The translations under genes and the position numbers were made by a program. Below are positions 20,801-29,335 of a DNA stretch of 64,000 bases, piece after piece (the stretch's first letter is position 1; the number at the start of each line of letters is the position of its first letter). The DNA comes from Streptomyces venezuelae (GTDB lineage: Bacteria > Actinomycetota > Actinomycetes > Streptomycetales > Streptomycetaceae), in contig NZ_CP029192.1 of the NCBI RefSeq assembly GCF_008642315.1, positions 7,874,001-7,938,000 on the forward strand, in the 5' to 3' direction. The notes beneath the pieces were generated by a model, which did no database searches, was not told where the DNA came from, and worked only from the letters and a program-made list of their open reading frames with translations.

Positions 20801-21937
20801 TCAGGTGGCGGGGCTTCCGCTCCCCAGGGTCGCCTCCTCGGGGTCCCACTCCTCCGGCAGCGGCTCGGGCGGCACGATCTGGGTGGCGAGCGGAACGAAC
20901 TCGGCCCGGTGGGCGGAGTGCGTGATCGCCGTCATCGCCTGGAGCACGTGCAGCGCGAGCGCGCCGGACGCCCGGTGGGGTACGCCCCCGCGCACGGCCC
21001 GCGCCATGTCGACCACGCCGAGCCCGCGCCCGTCGGTCCGCCCCCGCACAGGCAACTCGCGCCACGTGTCGGAACCGTTCGGCAGCAGCTTCAGCGGCCC
21101 GCCGAACGTGTTCGGGTCGGGCACGGAGAGCATGCCCTCGGTACCGGTGATCTCGAAGCGGATGCGAGGGAGCGCCGAGTCGAAGCTGAACGTCGAGTCG
21201 GCCCGCACGCCCGAGGCGAACCGCAGGAGCGACGACACGTGCGTCGGTACGTCGACGGGGAAGGCCAGGCCCGCCTTCGGCCCCGACCCGACGACCCGCT
21301 CCCCGCGGGCGCGCGTCGCCGTCGCGGCCACCTGCTCCACGCTGCCGAACAGGGCGACGAGCGAGGTCAGGTAGTAGGGACCGAGGTCGAAGAGCGGCCC
21401 CGCGCCCGGCTGGTAGAAGAACGCGGGGTCGGGGTGCCAGGCCTCGGGGCCGAGGCCCTGGGTGACCGTCGTCGCCGCCACGGGAGCGCCGATGTGCCCG
21501 GCCGCGACGGCCCGCAGCGCCGACTGCAGCCCCGCGCCGAGGAACGTGTCGGGCGCGTTGCCGACGAGGAGCCCGCGCTCCGACGCCTCGGCGAGGAGCT
21601 TCTCCGCCTCCGTGGGGACGAGCGTGATGGGCTTCTCGCCGTAGACGTGCTTCCCGGCGCGCAGGGCGGCCGTCGCCACCTGCGCGTGGGCGGCGGGCAC
21701 GGTGAGGTTCACGACGAGTTCGACGTCGGGCAGGGCCAGCACGTCGGCGGGGCCGCCCGACACGGGTATGCCGTGGGTGCGGGCCACGGTGGCGGCGCGT
21801 TCCTCGTCGAGGTCGGCGACGGCCAGGACGCGGACGTCCGGGAACCCGCTCAACGTACGCAGATACTGGGCGCTGATGACGCCCGCGCCGACGATCGCGA
21901 CACCGACGGGCCCCGTGCCGGTGGGTGCCGAGGTCAT
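20801..21937 (-). CDS. Gfo/Idh/MocA family NAD(P)-dependent oxidoreductase
   Basis: Protein of 378 residues. The N-terminal Rossmann fold (VGVAIVGAGVISAQYLR) is followed by the family EKP motif (VYGEKPITLVPTEAEKLL) and the C-terminal substrate-binding sheet. Members oxidise or reduce sugars and cyclitols. Its ATG overlaps the stop of the sugar isomerase gene (21934-21937), so the two proteins are made together and probably act on the same sugar or inositol-like compound. No dedicated transporter lies nearby. Confidence 0.9.
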   Translation of the reverse strand: MTSAPTGTGPVGVAIVGAGVISAQYLRTLSGFPDVRVLAVADLDEERAATVARTHGIPVSGGPADVLALPDVELVVNLTVPAAHAQVATAALRAGKHVYGEKPITLVPTEAEKLLAEASERGLLVGNAPDTFLGAGLQSALRAVAAGHIGAPVAATTVTQGLGPEAWHPDPAFFYQPGAGPLFDLGPYYLTSLVALFGSVEQVAATATRARGERVVGSGPKAGLAFPVDVPTHVSSLLRFASGVRADSTFSFDSALPRIRFEITGTEGMLSVPDPNTFGGPLKLLPNGSDTWRELPVRGRTDGRGLGVVDMARAVRGGVPHRASGALALHVLQAMTAITHSAHRAEFVPLATQIVPPEPLPEEWDPEEATLGSGSPAT

Positions 21938-22701
21938 GCCGCCGCCAGCGAGGTGAGGTAGGCGCGGCTGGCGGAGAGTTCGTCGAAGAGGGCGTCGGCG
22001 TCGCCGCCGCAGGAGTCGAACTCGACGATCCGCCAGGCATCCGGCGCGGCGGCGATGATCTCCGGCACCGGCATGGTGCCGCCGCCGACCGCCACGTTCG
22101 GGTCCTCCTTCGTGCCGGGCCCGTCCTTGAGGTGCAGGGCCCGCACCCGCTCACCGAGGCGCCGCAGGAGCGCGGGGACGTCGGCGCCGCCGACCGCCGC
22201 CCAGTAGGTGTCGATCTCCAGGAACACGGCGGGGTCGAGCAGGCCGGCGAGCACGTCGACGGCGTGCGGGAGCCCCGCCTCCGCGTCGTCGAAGCGGGGC
22301 TCGATCTCCCACCAGTGGTTGTGGTAGCCGATGCGTATGCCGTGCCGACGGGCCACGTCGGAAAGGGAGTTGAGGCGGTCGGCGGTCCGGGCGAGGCCGT
22401 CGCGCGAGGTGAACTCCTCGGGAGGGATGCCCGCGGGCACGATCGCCAGGTCGGTGCCGAGGGTGGCCACCGCGTCGAGGACGGGGCCCGGTTCCGGGCC
22501 GAGCAGCTGCACGGCGTGCGTGCCGGACACGGTGAGCCCGAGGTCGTCGACGATCCGCCGCAGCCCCTTCGGGTCGCCGAGCACGTCGTACGCCTCCACG
22601 GCGCCGTACCCGAGACCGGCGAGGCGGCGCAGCGTCCCCTCCCGGTCGGCGACGAGCTGATCACGCACGGTGTAGAGCTGAACGCTGAGCGGTCGTGGCA
22701 T
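21934..22701 (-). CDS. Sugar phosphate isomerase/epimerase (xylose isomerase-like TIM barrel)
   Basis: Protein of 255 residues. The ATG at 22701 follows CAGGGAGGG. It begins RPLSVQLYTVRDQL and shows the metal-binding residues of the AP-endonuclease-2/IolE-like TIM barrel (YHNHWWE, LEIDTYW, HLKDGPG, EFDSCGGD). This family epimerises or isomerises sugars and cyclitols. It is first in a coupled two-gene operon with the Gfo/Idh/MocA oxidoreductase. Confidence 0.88.
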   Translation of the reverse strand: MPRPLSVQLYTVRDQLVADREGTLRRLAGLGYGAVEAYDVLGDPKGLRRIVDDLGLTVSGTHAVQLLGPEPGPVLDAVATLGTDLAIVPAGIPPEEFTSRDGLARTADRLNSLSDVARRHGIRIGYHNHWWEIEPRFDDAEAGLPHAVDVLAGLLDPAVFLEIDTYWAAVGGADVPALLRRLGERVRALHLKDGPGTKEDPNVAVGGGTMPVPEIIAAAPDAWRIVEFDSCGGDADALFDELSASRAYLTSLAAA

Positions 22702-22915
22702 GAACGCGCCCTCCCTGTCGGCTGGGAGGACGGTAAGTCGGTTCGCCGGGGCGGGCAAGGGTGCCTGGGGCATGGGGACATGGGCGCCCCGGGCATGCGG
22801 GCGGGGGCCCCAGGGTACGGGCGCGGATGCCTCCGCACGCGGCTGCCGCCCACCCGCGGTGGTCGCGGATGGGCGGCAGTCGACGGCGCCGTGCGGGTCG
22901 TGGTCCCGACGCCGG

Positions 22916-23422
22916 TCAGGTACGGCCGGCCGCCGCGCGACGGCGCAGGTACCAGATGCCGCCGCCGGCCGCCGCCGCGGCCACCAGGGTGCCGCCGCCG
23001 ACGAGCGTCAGCGTGCCCCGGTCCTCGGTGCCGCCGCCGAGCCCGCCACGGACGCCGCGTGCGGGCGCGGCCGTCGAGGAGGTCGTCGGCGCGGCGCCGA
23101 CAGTGACGGTCTGCGGCCCGACCGATGTGCCGTCCTTGCAGGAGACGAGCACGGTGTACGAACCGGCGCCGACGTTCTGCCACGTCGCGCTGCCGTTGAC
23201 CAGCTCCGCCTGTTGACCTCCGGCGAAGCTGGCGTTGGCGGCGTTCATCAGCGACGCCGTGCCGCCGTCGGCGCACGCGCCGGTGGTGGCCCGCACCGTG
23301 GAACCCGTGGCGGTGACGGTCAGGTCGCCGGCGGCGAACGCCGACGGCGCGGCCACGAGCAGCGGCAGCGAGGCGGCGGTGGCGATCAGGCCGGCGCGGA
23401 CGGATATCTGAGTGGTACGCAT
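22916..23422 (-). CDS. Secreted or surface-anchored hypothetical protein
   Basis: Protein of 168 residues beginning MRTTQISVRAGLIATAASL. A signal peptide ends near the AFAAG site (about residue 30). A small domain with two cysteines and Gly/Thr-rich strands follows, then a Thr/Ala/Pro-rich spacer. The C-terminus has a hydrophobic stretch (LVAAAAAGGGIWYL) and RRR, a membrane-anchor pattern without an LPxTG motif. The family is not recognised. Confidence 0.65.
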   Translation of the reverse strand: MRTTQISVRAGLIATAASLPLLVAAPSAFAAGDLTVTATGSTVRATTGACADGGTASLMNAANASFAGGQQAELVNGSATWQNVGAGSYTVLVSCKDGTSVGPQTVTVGAAPTTSSTAAPARGVRGGLGGGTEDRGTLTLVGGGTLVAAAAAGGGIWYLRRRAAAGRT

Positions 23423-23594
23423 GAGTCTGCCCTCCGGTGCACGGGAGGCGGTACAACCCATGCGCCGCCGGAGTCGGGGAACGGCCCGTGCTACCTGACG
23501 AAGAGCCAACGCGGCGCGGGCGGGGACCGCATGCGGACGGCCGCCGGGCAGGTGACGGAATCCTTCGTCCGGCGCAGACGCGTCGCCGGAGGCG

Positions 23595-24032
23595 TTACCG
23601 GGGCGCGGGGGCCAGGCCGGCCGCGACGAGTCCCTCGTGGACCGCCTGCCCGAGCGTCTGCACCGCCGACTGCGGGCGCACCATCACGGTGAACTCCTTG
23701 ATCCGCCCCTCGTCGTCGAAGTGCAGCAGGTCGATGCCGTGGATCTCCTTGCCGTCCACGGTGGTGCGGAACAGCAGCACGTTCGACTCGGCCTCCGTGC
23801 CGTCGACGCTGGTCTGCGCCTCGCCCGTGTACGCACCCACGTACCGGAAGTCGTCGAACGTGCGCAGCAGCACGCCGAAGAGCCCGAGCACCATGGGCCG
23901 TCCTTCGAAGGGCGTGAACTTGACCGGGCTGTAGAGCCGGACATCCGGAGTGAACAACTCCTCCAGAGCGTCGAGATCGCCCTGCTCGACGAGAGCGCGG
24001 AAGCGTGCGGCGGTGGGATGGATGTGCGTCAT
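23595..24032 (-). CDS. SnoaL-like/NTF2-fold protein
   Basis: Protein of 145 residues matching the SnoaL-like NTF2 cone fold: an N-terminal FRALVEQGDLDALEELFTPDV helix, then strands with GRPMVLGLFGVL and GIDLLHFDDEGRIKEFTVMVRP. These proteins bind or isomerise small hydrophobic molecules, and many have no known substrate. It is divergent from the PadR gene at 24156 across a palindromic operator, so it is probably that regulator's target. Confidence 0.85.
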   Translation of the reverse strand: MTHIHPTAARFRALVEQGDLDALEELFTPDVRLYSPVKFTPFEGRPMVLGLFGVLLRTFDDFRYVGAYTGEAQTSVDGTEAESNVLLFRTTVDGKEIHGIDLLHFDDEGRIKEFTVMVRPQSAVQTLGQAVHEGLVAAGLAPAPR

Positions 24033-24078
24033 GCGGCCCTGTCCTTCGTAGTCCTTGGTTCATAGCCCTTGGTCAGCA

Positions 24079-24114
24079 ATAGTCATCAATCTGACTAGTC
24101 ACATTGATGACTAT
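24079..24114. promoter_or_regulatory. 36-bp near-perfect palindromic operator between SnoaL-like and PadR genes
   Basis: The outer 12-bp arms (24079-24090 and 24103-24114) are exact inverted repeats, and the centre TGACTAGTCA (24092-24101) is itself palindromic. Only one pair of positions breaks the full symmetry. It is AT-rich and lies 47 bases from the SnoaL-like start and 42 from the PadR start, the place expected for an autoregulated divergent promoter. Confidence 0.75.
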
Positions 24115-24155
24115 GATGAGGGTGCTGGACGGCGAAAGGGAAGGGGCCCCGACAG

Positions 24156-24755
24156 ATGGCTCTGCGGCACGCGGTGCTCGCGGCACTGCTGGACGGCGAG
24201 TACAGCGGATACCAGTTGGCCAAGGGCTTCGACATCGGCGTGGCCAACTTCTGGCACGCGCTGCCCCAGCAGCTCTACGCCGAGCTGACCAAACTGGAGG
24301 CGGAGGGCCTGGTCGCCGGGCGCGAGGTCGTCCAGGAAGGACGGCCCAACAAGCGGCTGTTCCGCGTCACCGACGAGGGCCTCGCCGAAATGGAGCGGTT
24401 CGCCGCACGGGCCGCGAAACCGTCCTTCATCCGCGACGACCTGCTCGTCAAGGTGCAGGCCGTCGACGGCGTGGCCGCCGCGCCGGTGATCGAGCAGCTC
24501 ACGGAGCGGGCGGCGGTCGCCGACGCGAAGATCGAGGTCCTGGAGAAGCTGCTCGTGCGGCTGCGCGGCGACGCCGACGAGGGCACGTTCCTGCGCACCG
24601 GGGAGCGCGTGGGCCCCTATCTGACGTGTCTGCGCGGGCTCGCCTTCGAGCGCGAGTCCCGCGACTGGTGCCGGCGCGCGGCGGCCATCCTGAGCGAACG
24701 GGAGGCCGCCGCGCGCGGGTCTCAGCCCGTGGTGACGGTCCGTTCGGGGGAGTAG
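24156..24755 (+). CDS. PadR family transcriptional regulator
   Basis: Protein of 199 residues with an N-terminal winged helix (HAVLAALLDGEYSGYQLAKG, QLYAELTKLEAEGLV) and a C-terminal coiled helix for dimerisation. The G-rich AAGGGGCCCC precedes the ATG. The 36-bp palindrome upstream is its probable operator, and the divergent SnoaL-like gene its probable target. Its 3' end overlaps the opposing fibronectin-type lipoprotein gene by 34 bases. Confidence 0.88.
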   Translation: MALRHAVLAALLDGEYSGYQLAKGFDIGVANFWHALPQQLYAELTKLEAEGLVAGREVVQEGRPNKRLFRVTDEGLAEMERFAARAAKPSFIRDDLLVKVQAVDGVAAAPVIEQLTERAAVADAKIEVLEKLLVRLRGDADEGTFLRTGERVGPYLTCLRGLAFERESRDWCRRAAAILSEREAAARGSQPVVTVRSGE

Positions 24756-25720
24756 CCGCCCCAGGTCCCGTCCGGCAGCTTGGGACGGATGCGCACCCGG
24801 TGCCGCTCCCCGGCCTTCTTGCCGATGTAGAAGCTGTGCTCGGCCTTGTCGCTCGGCGCCGTCCCGCCGAAGACGAGCGACGTGGCGGTGCGCCCGTCCA
24901 GCTCGATCTGGTACTCCGCCACGGCTCCGCCGGTGCGCGGCGGAGTCCAGGCCAGGTCGATGTAGTACGCCCCGTCGGCGTGGTGCGTGTCCGCGCGGAA
25001 CCCGGTCGGCGCGGTGCCGCGCCCCGAGTCCTTGCCCGGCGAGGTCCTGACGCGGACCGCGCGGCTCGCGGGCGAGAAGTTGTCGGCGGCGTCCCGCGCC
25101 TTGACGGTGAAGGTGTAGTCGGTGCCGGGCCGCAGCCCGGTCACGAGCGTCGCTGTCTGGTTCCCGCCCACGCTGTGGATCTTCGAGCCGCCCTGGAAGA
25201 TCTCGTACGAGGCCACCTTCCTGTCGTCCGACGACTTGCCCCAGGAGAGCATCGCCGCCCGGCTCCCCTCGGCCTCGCCGGTCAGCCGTGCGGGGCGGGA
25301 CGGGGGCTTGCGGTCGGCGGCGGCCGCGGCGGGCATGGTGACCGACAGCTTCTTGCTGTCCTCGCTGAGGTTGCCCTCGGCGTCGCGGGCGCGGACGGTG
25401 AAGCGGTACGTGGCGGACGGCTCCAGGCCGACGACGTCCACCATGGACTCCCGCCCCGACACCTCCTTGACCTTCTTCGTGTCGCGGTACACCTCGTACG
25501 CGGTGACTTCGGTGTCGTCGGTGGCCTGGTTCCACATGACGTGGGCGGTGGTGGAGCTGCCGGCCTGCACGGTGAGGCCGCGCGGCGCCGCCGGGGGAGT
25601 GGTGTCCTCGGCGCCGTCGCCGCCCCACGCGCAGCCGCTCAGCGCGGCGGCGGTCACGGCGATGGCGGCGAGCAGGGCCGGCGGGGCCCGATGGGCGGAC
25701 GGGCGGGGTATCCGTCGCAC
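24722..25720 (-). CDS. Fibronectin type III repeat lipoprotein
   Basis: Protein of 332 residues. The GTG at 25720 follows GTGGAAGG. A type II signal peptide ends in LSGC with Cys30 as lipid anchor. Two clear FnIII domains (about 50-135 and 145-230; PAAPRGLTVQ, PSRPARLTGE) and a third related domain follow, with the YEVYR and YEIFQ strand signatures. Such domains are protein- or polysaccharide-binding modules, here probably on the outer face of the membrane. The gene is divergent from the chitosanase, another extracellular protein. No catalytic domain is visible. Confidence 0.88.
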   Translation of the reverse strand: MRRIPRPSAHRAPPALLAAIAVTAAALSGCAWGGDGAEDTTPPAAPRGLTVQAGSSTTAHVMWNQATDDTEVTAYEVYRDTKKVKEVSGRESMVDVVGLEPSATYRFTVRARDAEGNLSEDSKKLSVTMPAAAAADRKPPSRPARLTGEAEGSRAAMLSWGKSSDDRKVASYEIFQGGSKIHSVGGNQTATLVTGLRPGTDYTFTVKARDAADNFSPASRAVRVRTSPGKDSGRGTAPTGFRADTHHADGAYYIDLAWTPPRTGGAVAEYQIELDGRTATSLVFGGTAPSDKAEHSFYIGKKAGERHRVRIRPKLPDGTWGGYSPERTVTTG

Positions 25721-25866
25721 GGTGCTGCTGCCTTCCACTCGACGGCAGGGGTGCGGCACGTGGGTGCTGCCATGGGCGCCGCATTGGTGCGGACCTATTT
25801 GACACAGGTGACGAGAGCACATCAAGGGGTGGGGCGTCCGCCGTACGGACCGTGATCGGCGGCAGG

Positions 25867-25899
25867 GGCATATGGGGGTGCACAAATTGGCATATGTGG
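25867..25899. promoter_or_regulatory. Pair of direct repeats upstream of the chitosanase gene
   Basis: GGCATATGGGG (25867-25877) and GGCATATGTGG (25889-25899) are 22 bases apart, two turns of the helix, and lie 87-119 bases upstream of the GTG start. They could be a regulator site; the motif is not the known DasR site. Confidence 0.4.
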
Positions 25900-25985
25900 C
25901 ATTTGCGTAGTCACCTGTCCCTATTGCCGAGGTCCCAGGCGTCCCCCGCCGCTCGTCCCCCTGTCCCCGTCGAAAGGCCCTCCCC

Positions 25986-26723
25986 GTGCGCAAGAAACAG
26001 ACGGCCCTGGTGGCCGCCGGAACCGCCCTGTTCGTCTCCGCCTGCTACACCGCCGCGGCCCAGCAGTCGCCGCCACCCGAACCGGACGCCGAGTTGCCGA
26101 GCGCGGCGGCGGGTTCAGCGGCCGAACCGGTCCGCGAGGGATCGGTCCGCGCCGCCGACCTGCTGGCCGCGACCCGGTCCTGCAAACAGGTCTCCCGCGG
26201 CAAGTACCGCACGGACGACGGCGCCCGCGCGGACATCCCCGTCTGCGCCACGCGCGGCGCGGTCTTCTGGAAGGCCGACATGGACATCGACTGCGACGGC
26301 CGCGAGGGCGAGGCCTGCAATCGCCGCACCGACCCCCTGTTCCAGCCCACCACCGCCTTCCAGCAGTCCGACGGCCGCCAACTCGACGCGGAGAACCTGC
26401 CCTACGTCGTCGTGCCCGGCGCGAGCCGCCGCTGGGACCACACCGAGCACGACGTCACGGGCGGCACCGTCGCCGCGGTCATCCACCGCGACAAGGTCCA
26501 GTACGCCGTCGTGGGCGACACCGGCCCCACGGACCTCATCGGCGAGGCGTCGTACGCCACGGCCCGCGCGCTCGGCATCAACCCCGACCCGCAGAGGGGC
26601 GGCGCGGGCCCCGACGTCACGTACATCCTCTTCAAGGGCCCCAAGGCGCAGCCGATCGAGAACCACCGGGCCGCGGTCGCGCGGGGCGACCAACTGGCCA
26701 GGCGGCTCGTAAGCCAGAACTGA
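25986..26723 (+). CDS. Glycoside hydrolase family 75 (chitosanase) protein, probable lipoprotein
   Basis: Protein of 245 residues with a GTG start at 25986. The signal sequence (KKQTALVAAGTALFVSAC) ends in a lipobox-like VSAC with Cys20. The mature part contains VFWKADMDIDCDGR, with acidic residues expected in the GH75 active site, then GEASYATARALGINPDP and YILFKGP. GH75 enzymes hydrolyse chitosan outside the cell. Membrane anchoring, if the lipobox is used, would differ from typical secreted chitosanases. Confidence 0.82.
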   Translation: MRKKQTALVAAGTALFVSACYTAAAQQSPPPEPDAELPSAAAGSAAEPVREGSVRAADLLAATRSCKQVSRGKYRTDDGARADIPVCATRGAVFWKADMDIDCDGREGEACNRRTDPLFQPTTAFQQSDGRQLDAENLPYVVVPGASRRWDHTEHDVTGGTVAAVIHRDKVQYAVVGDTGPTDLIGEASYATARALGINPDPQRGGAGPDVTYILFKGPKAQPIENHRAAVARGDQLARRLVSQN

Positions 26724-26758
26724 TCCCCGTTTCGTTTCAGGGGAGTTGAGTGCGCCGC

Positions 26759-27169
26759 TCACACCTTCCGATAGGTGTACGCCTCCGTGGCCGCCGCCTC
26801 GACCGAGGCGAGGTCGGCGCCCGCCGACGCGGACACCACCGCAGCCACCGCGCCCTCGACGAACGGGGCGTCCACCAGGCGTGTGCCGTCCGGGAGTTCG
26901 TCGCCCTCGGCGATCAGGGCCTTTACGGTCAGGACCGCGCTACCGAGGTCGGTGAGGACGGCGACCCCGGCGCCGCCGTCCACGCGCGAGGCCGCCGCCG
27001 AGATCAACTCCGCGCTGGTGCCGAGGCCGCCGTCCGCCGTCCCTCCGGCGGCGGCCACTGGCGCCGTGTTGCCGCCGCCCGCGAGCCCGGTGGCGAGCGC
27101 GGCGACCGCCTCGGCGACGGGCCCGCTGTGCGACACGAGCACGATGCCCACCAGTGGACCGTCAGCCAC
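26759..27169 (-). CDS. dhaM: PTS-dependent dihydroxyacetone kinase phosphotransferase subunit
   Basis: Protein of 136 residues with a GTG start that overlaps the dhaL stop. It has the EIIA-man fold with the phosphorylated His14 in LVSHSGPVAEAV and the GGAGVAVLTDLGSA and GAVAAVVSASAGA strands. It passes phosphate from the PTS (HPr) to DhaL-bound ADP. Only the EIIA domain is present, so it depends on EI and HPr made elsewhere. It is last in the dhaKLM operon. Confidence 0.9.
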   Translation of the reverse strand: MADGPLVGIVLVSHSGPVAEAVAALATGLAGGGNTAPVAAAGGTADGGLGTSAELISAAASRVDGGAGVAVLTDLGSAVLTVKALIAEGDELPDGTRLVDAPFVEGAVAAVVSASAGADLASVEAAATEAYTYRKV

Positions 27170-27824
27170 GGCTGCCGTCCGTGCTCTCCGCGGTCTCCGT
27201 GCTCTCCGGGGTCTCTGTGCTCTCCGCGGTCTCCGCGAGGGCCTCGAAGAGCAGCGCCGAGGAGGCGGCGCCCGGGTCCTGGTGCCCGATGCTCCGCTCG
27301 CCCAAGTAGCTCGCGCGGCCCTTGCGCGCCTGCAGCGGAGTCGTCGCGAGGGCGCCGTGGAGTGCGGCCTCGCGCGCCGCGCCGAAGGAGCCGGAGGGGC
27401 CGTCGAGCGCGTCGACGCCGGGAATGAGCGCGTCCAGCATCGTCTTGTCGCCGGGCGCGGCGCCCCCGAGCGCGGCCACCGCGTCGACGCCGCTGCGCAG
27501 TGCCTCCGCGAACCGCGTGGGCCCGACCTCGGGGGCGTCGCCGAGGTCCTTGCCGGTGCGGCGCAGCAGCGTTCCGTAGAGAGGCCCGGAGGCACCGCCG
27601 ACCGTGGAGATCAACTGCCGTCCGGCAAGCGTCAGGACGGCGCCGGGCGTGTCCGGCACCTCTTTCTCCAGGACGGCGGCGACGGCCCGGAAGCCGCGCT
27701 GCAGATTGCTGCCGTGGTCGGCGTCGCCGATCGGCGAGTCCAGTTCCGTGAGCCGTTCCGCCTCGCGGTCGACGACGGCGGCGGTGGCCGTCAGCCAGCG
27801 GCGGAAGAAGAGGGCGTCGAGCAC
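27162..27824 (-). CDS. dhaL: Dihydroxyacetone kinase subunit L (ADP/ATP-binding)
   Basis: Protein of 220 residues. The nucleotide/Mg2+ site LDSPIGDADHGSNLQRGF lies at about residues 28-45, followed by GGASGPLYGTLL and GDKTMLDALIP. It carries the ADP that accepts phosphate from DhaM and donates it to DhaK-bound dihydroxyacetone. Its C-terminus departs from the family: a tail repeating ESTET(P/A) encoded by three tandem 18-base units (27178-27231). The start follows the dhaK stop by 93 bases. Confidence 0.93.
   Translation of the reverse strand: MLDALFFRRWLTATAAVVDREAERLTELDSPIGDADHGSNLQRGFRAVAAVLEKEVPDTPGAVLTLAGRQLISTVGGASGPLYGTLLRRTGKDLGDAPEVGPTRFAEALRSGVDAVAALGGAAPGDKTMLDALIPGVDALDGPSGSFGAAREAALHGALATTPLQARKGRASYLGERSIGHQDPGAASSALLFEALAETAESTETPESTETAESTDGSRG
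27178..27231. repeat. Three tandem 18-base units inside dhaL
   Basis: Units 27178-27195, 27196-27213 and 27214-27231 differ at one or two positions and encode six-residue ESTET(A/P) steps near the DhaL C-terminus. Copy changes would keep the reading frame. Confidence 0.75.
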
Positions 27825-27917
27825 GGGGCCTCCTAGCGGTACGGGGTACGGGACTTGGGGTTGCGGGTGCGGGATTGCGCAATGCGCGACCGATGGCGGA
27901 GCGGAGCGGGGCGGGCG

Positions 27918-28910
27918 TCAGCACCCCCAACGCAGCGCGGGGGTACGCACGGGCGCGTCCCACAACCGGAGCAACTCCTCATCGATCTGACACAACGTCA
28001 CCGAGGCTCCCGCCATGTCCAGTGAGGTGACGTAGTTGCCGACGAGGGTGCGTGCGACGGCGACGCCGCGCTCGACCAGGACGCGCTGGACCTCGGCGTT
28101 GAAGCCGTACAACTCCAGCAGGGGAGTGCCGCCCATGCCGTTGACGAGCAGGAGGACAGGGTTGTGCGGCGCGAGATCCTCCAGTACGGCGTCCACGGCG
28201 AAGTCGGCGATCTCGCGGGACGTCATCATCGCGCGCCGCTCACGCCCCGGCTCGCCGTGGATCCCCACGCCCAACTCCAGCTCGCCGGGCGGCAGATCGA
28301 AGGTGGGGCTGCCCTTGGCGGGCGTACTGCACGCGCTCAGCGCGACGCCGATGCTGCGCGTGTTCTCGTTGACGCGCCGGGCGACTGCCTCGACCCGCTC
28401 CAGCGGCAGGCCCGCGTCGGCGGCGGCCCCGGCGAGCTTCTCCACGAAGAGCGTGCCACCGGTGCCGCGCCGCCCCGCGGTGTAGAGGCTGTCGGTGACG
28501 GCGACGTCGTCGTCGACGAGCACCTTCGCCACCTGAATGCCCTCGTCCTCGGCGAGCTCCGCGGCCATGTCGAAGTTGAGGACGTCACCCGTGTAGTTCT
28601 TCACGATGAACAGCACGCCCGCACCACTGTCCACGGCGGCCGCGGCCCGCACCATCTGATCAGGAACGGGCGACGTGAACACCTCACCGGGCAGCGCGGC
28701 CGACAGCATCCCCGGCCCCACGAACCCGCTGTGCAACGGCTCGTGCCCGGACCCACCGCCTGACACGAGCGCGACCTTCCCCTCGACGGGGGCGTCCCTG
28801 CGTACGATCACACGGTTCTCGACGTCGACGGCCAGCTCGGGATGAGCAGCCGCCATGCCGCGCAGCGCATCGGCGACGACGGTCTCCGCGACGTTGATCA
28901 GCATCTTCAT
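27918..28910 (-). CDS. dhaK: Dihydroxyacetone kinase subunit K
   Basis: Protein of 330 residues. The ATG at 28910 follows GGAGGCACCC. It begins MKMLINVAETVVADAL and contains SGGGSGHEPLHSGFVG and the covalent substrate-binding His in GVGIHGEPGRE (about 217), which forms a hemiaminal with dihydroxyacetone. With DhaL and DhaM it makes dihydroxyacetone phosphate from dihydroxyacetone and PEP-derived phosphate. It is first in the operon and borders the disrupted region that begins at about 29 kb. Confidence 0.94.
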   Translation of the reverse strand: MKMLINVAETVVADALRGMAAAHPELAVDVENRVIVRRDAPVEGKVALVSGGGSGHEPLHSGFVGPGMLSAALPGEVFTSPVPDQMVRAAAAVDSGAGVLFIVKNYTGDVLNFDMAAELAEDEGIQVAKVLVDDDVAVTDSLYTAGRRGTGGTLFVEKLAGAAADAGLPLERVEAVARRVNENTRSIGVALSACSTPAKGSPTFDLPPGELELGVGIHGEPGRERRAMMTSREIADFAVDAVLEDLAPHNPVLLLVNGMGGTPLLELYGFNAEVQRVLVERGVAVARTLVGNYVTSLDMAGASVTLCQIDEELLRLWDAPVRTPALRWGC

Positions 28911-29335
28911 GGGTGCCTCCTGGGAAGGGGAGCAGGCAGGTCCATCACCTGCGTCTTTGCTGGTCAGGGTGGGATCGGCCAGTGTGTGATCTTGGCGGTG
29001 CGTAGCGACCCGAAGCGGCTTTCGACGGTGCTGTTGCTGACCTGTTGCTGACTTTGGTGACGAACCGTCAGGCATCTCTCCTGCTCGAGCGAGTGGCGCC
29101 TGGAGTGCTGCTCTCGGCAGTATCGACCTTGCGGCAGAGAAGGTCACGTGCGAGGACTGCAGCGACGCGCCGAGCTCCGAAGCTGCAGCCATTTCGTGCG
29201 GCAGGGTGCCGATCTTTGCCTGCATCGTGTCTTGCCGGCTTGGGTGCGCGGCTAACACGCTGGCCGTTGCGAGTCGCGTGACCGTCCTAAGGCATCGTTT
29301 CTGTTGGTCGTGGCGCTCGTCGTCAGCACATGGGC
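28911..29335. other. No gene recognised upstream of dhaK
   Basis: About 425 bases without a convincing coding frame. They presumably hold the dhaK promoter next to the dhaK start. Towards 29.3 kb the sequence becomes a patchwork (for example GTTGCTGACCTGTTGCTGAC near 29030) that ends at the transposase relic. I see no tRNA or intact regulator. Confidence 0.5.

Noticed and set aside
20058..23456. 1132-codon minus-strand open frame across three genes
   Set aside because: It runs through the Gfo/Idh/MocA and isomerase genes in a different frame, without domains. It is a GC-rich artefact.
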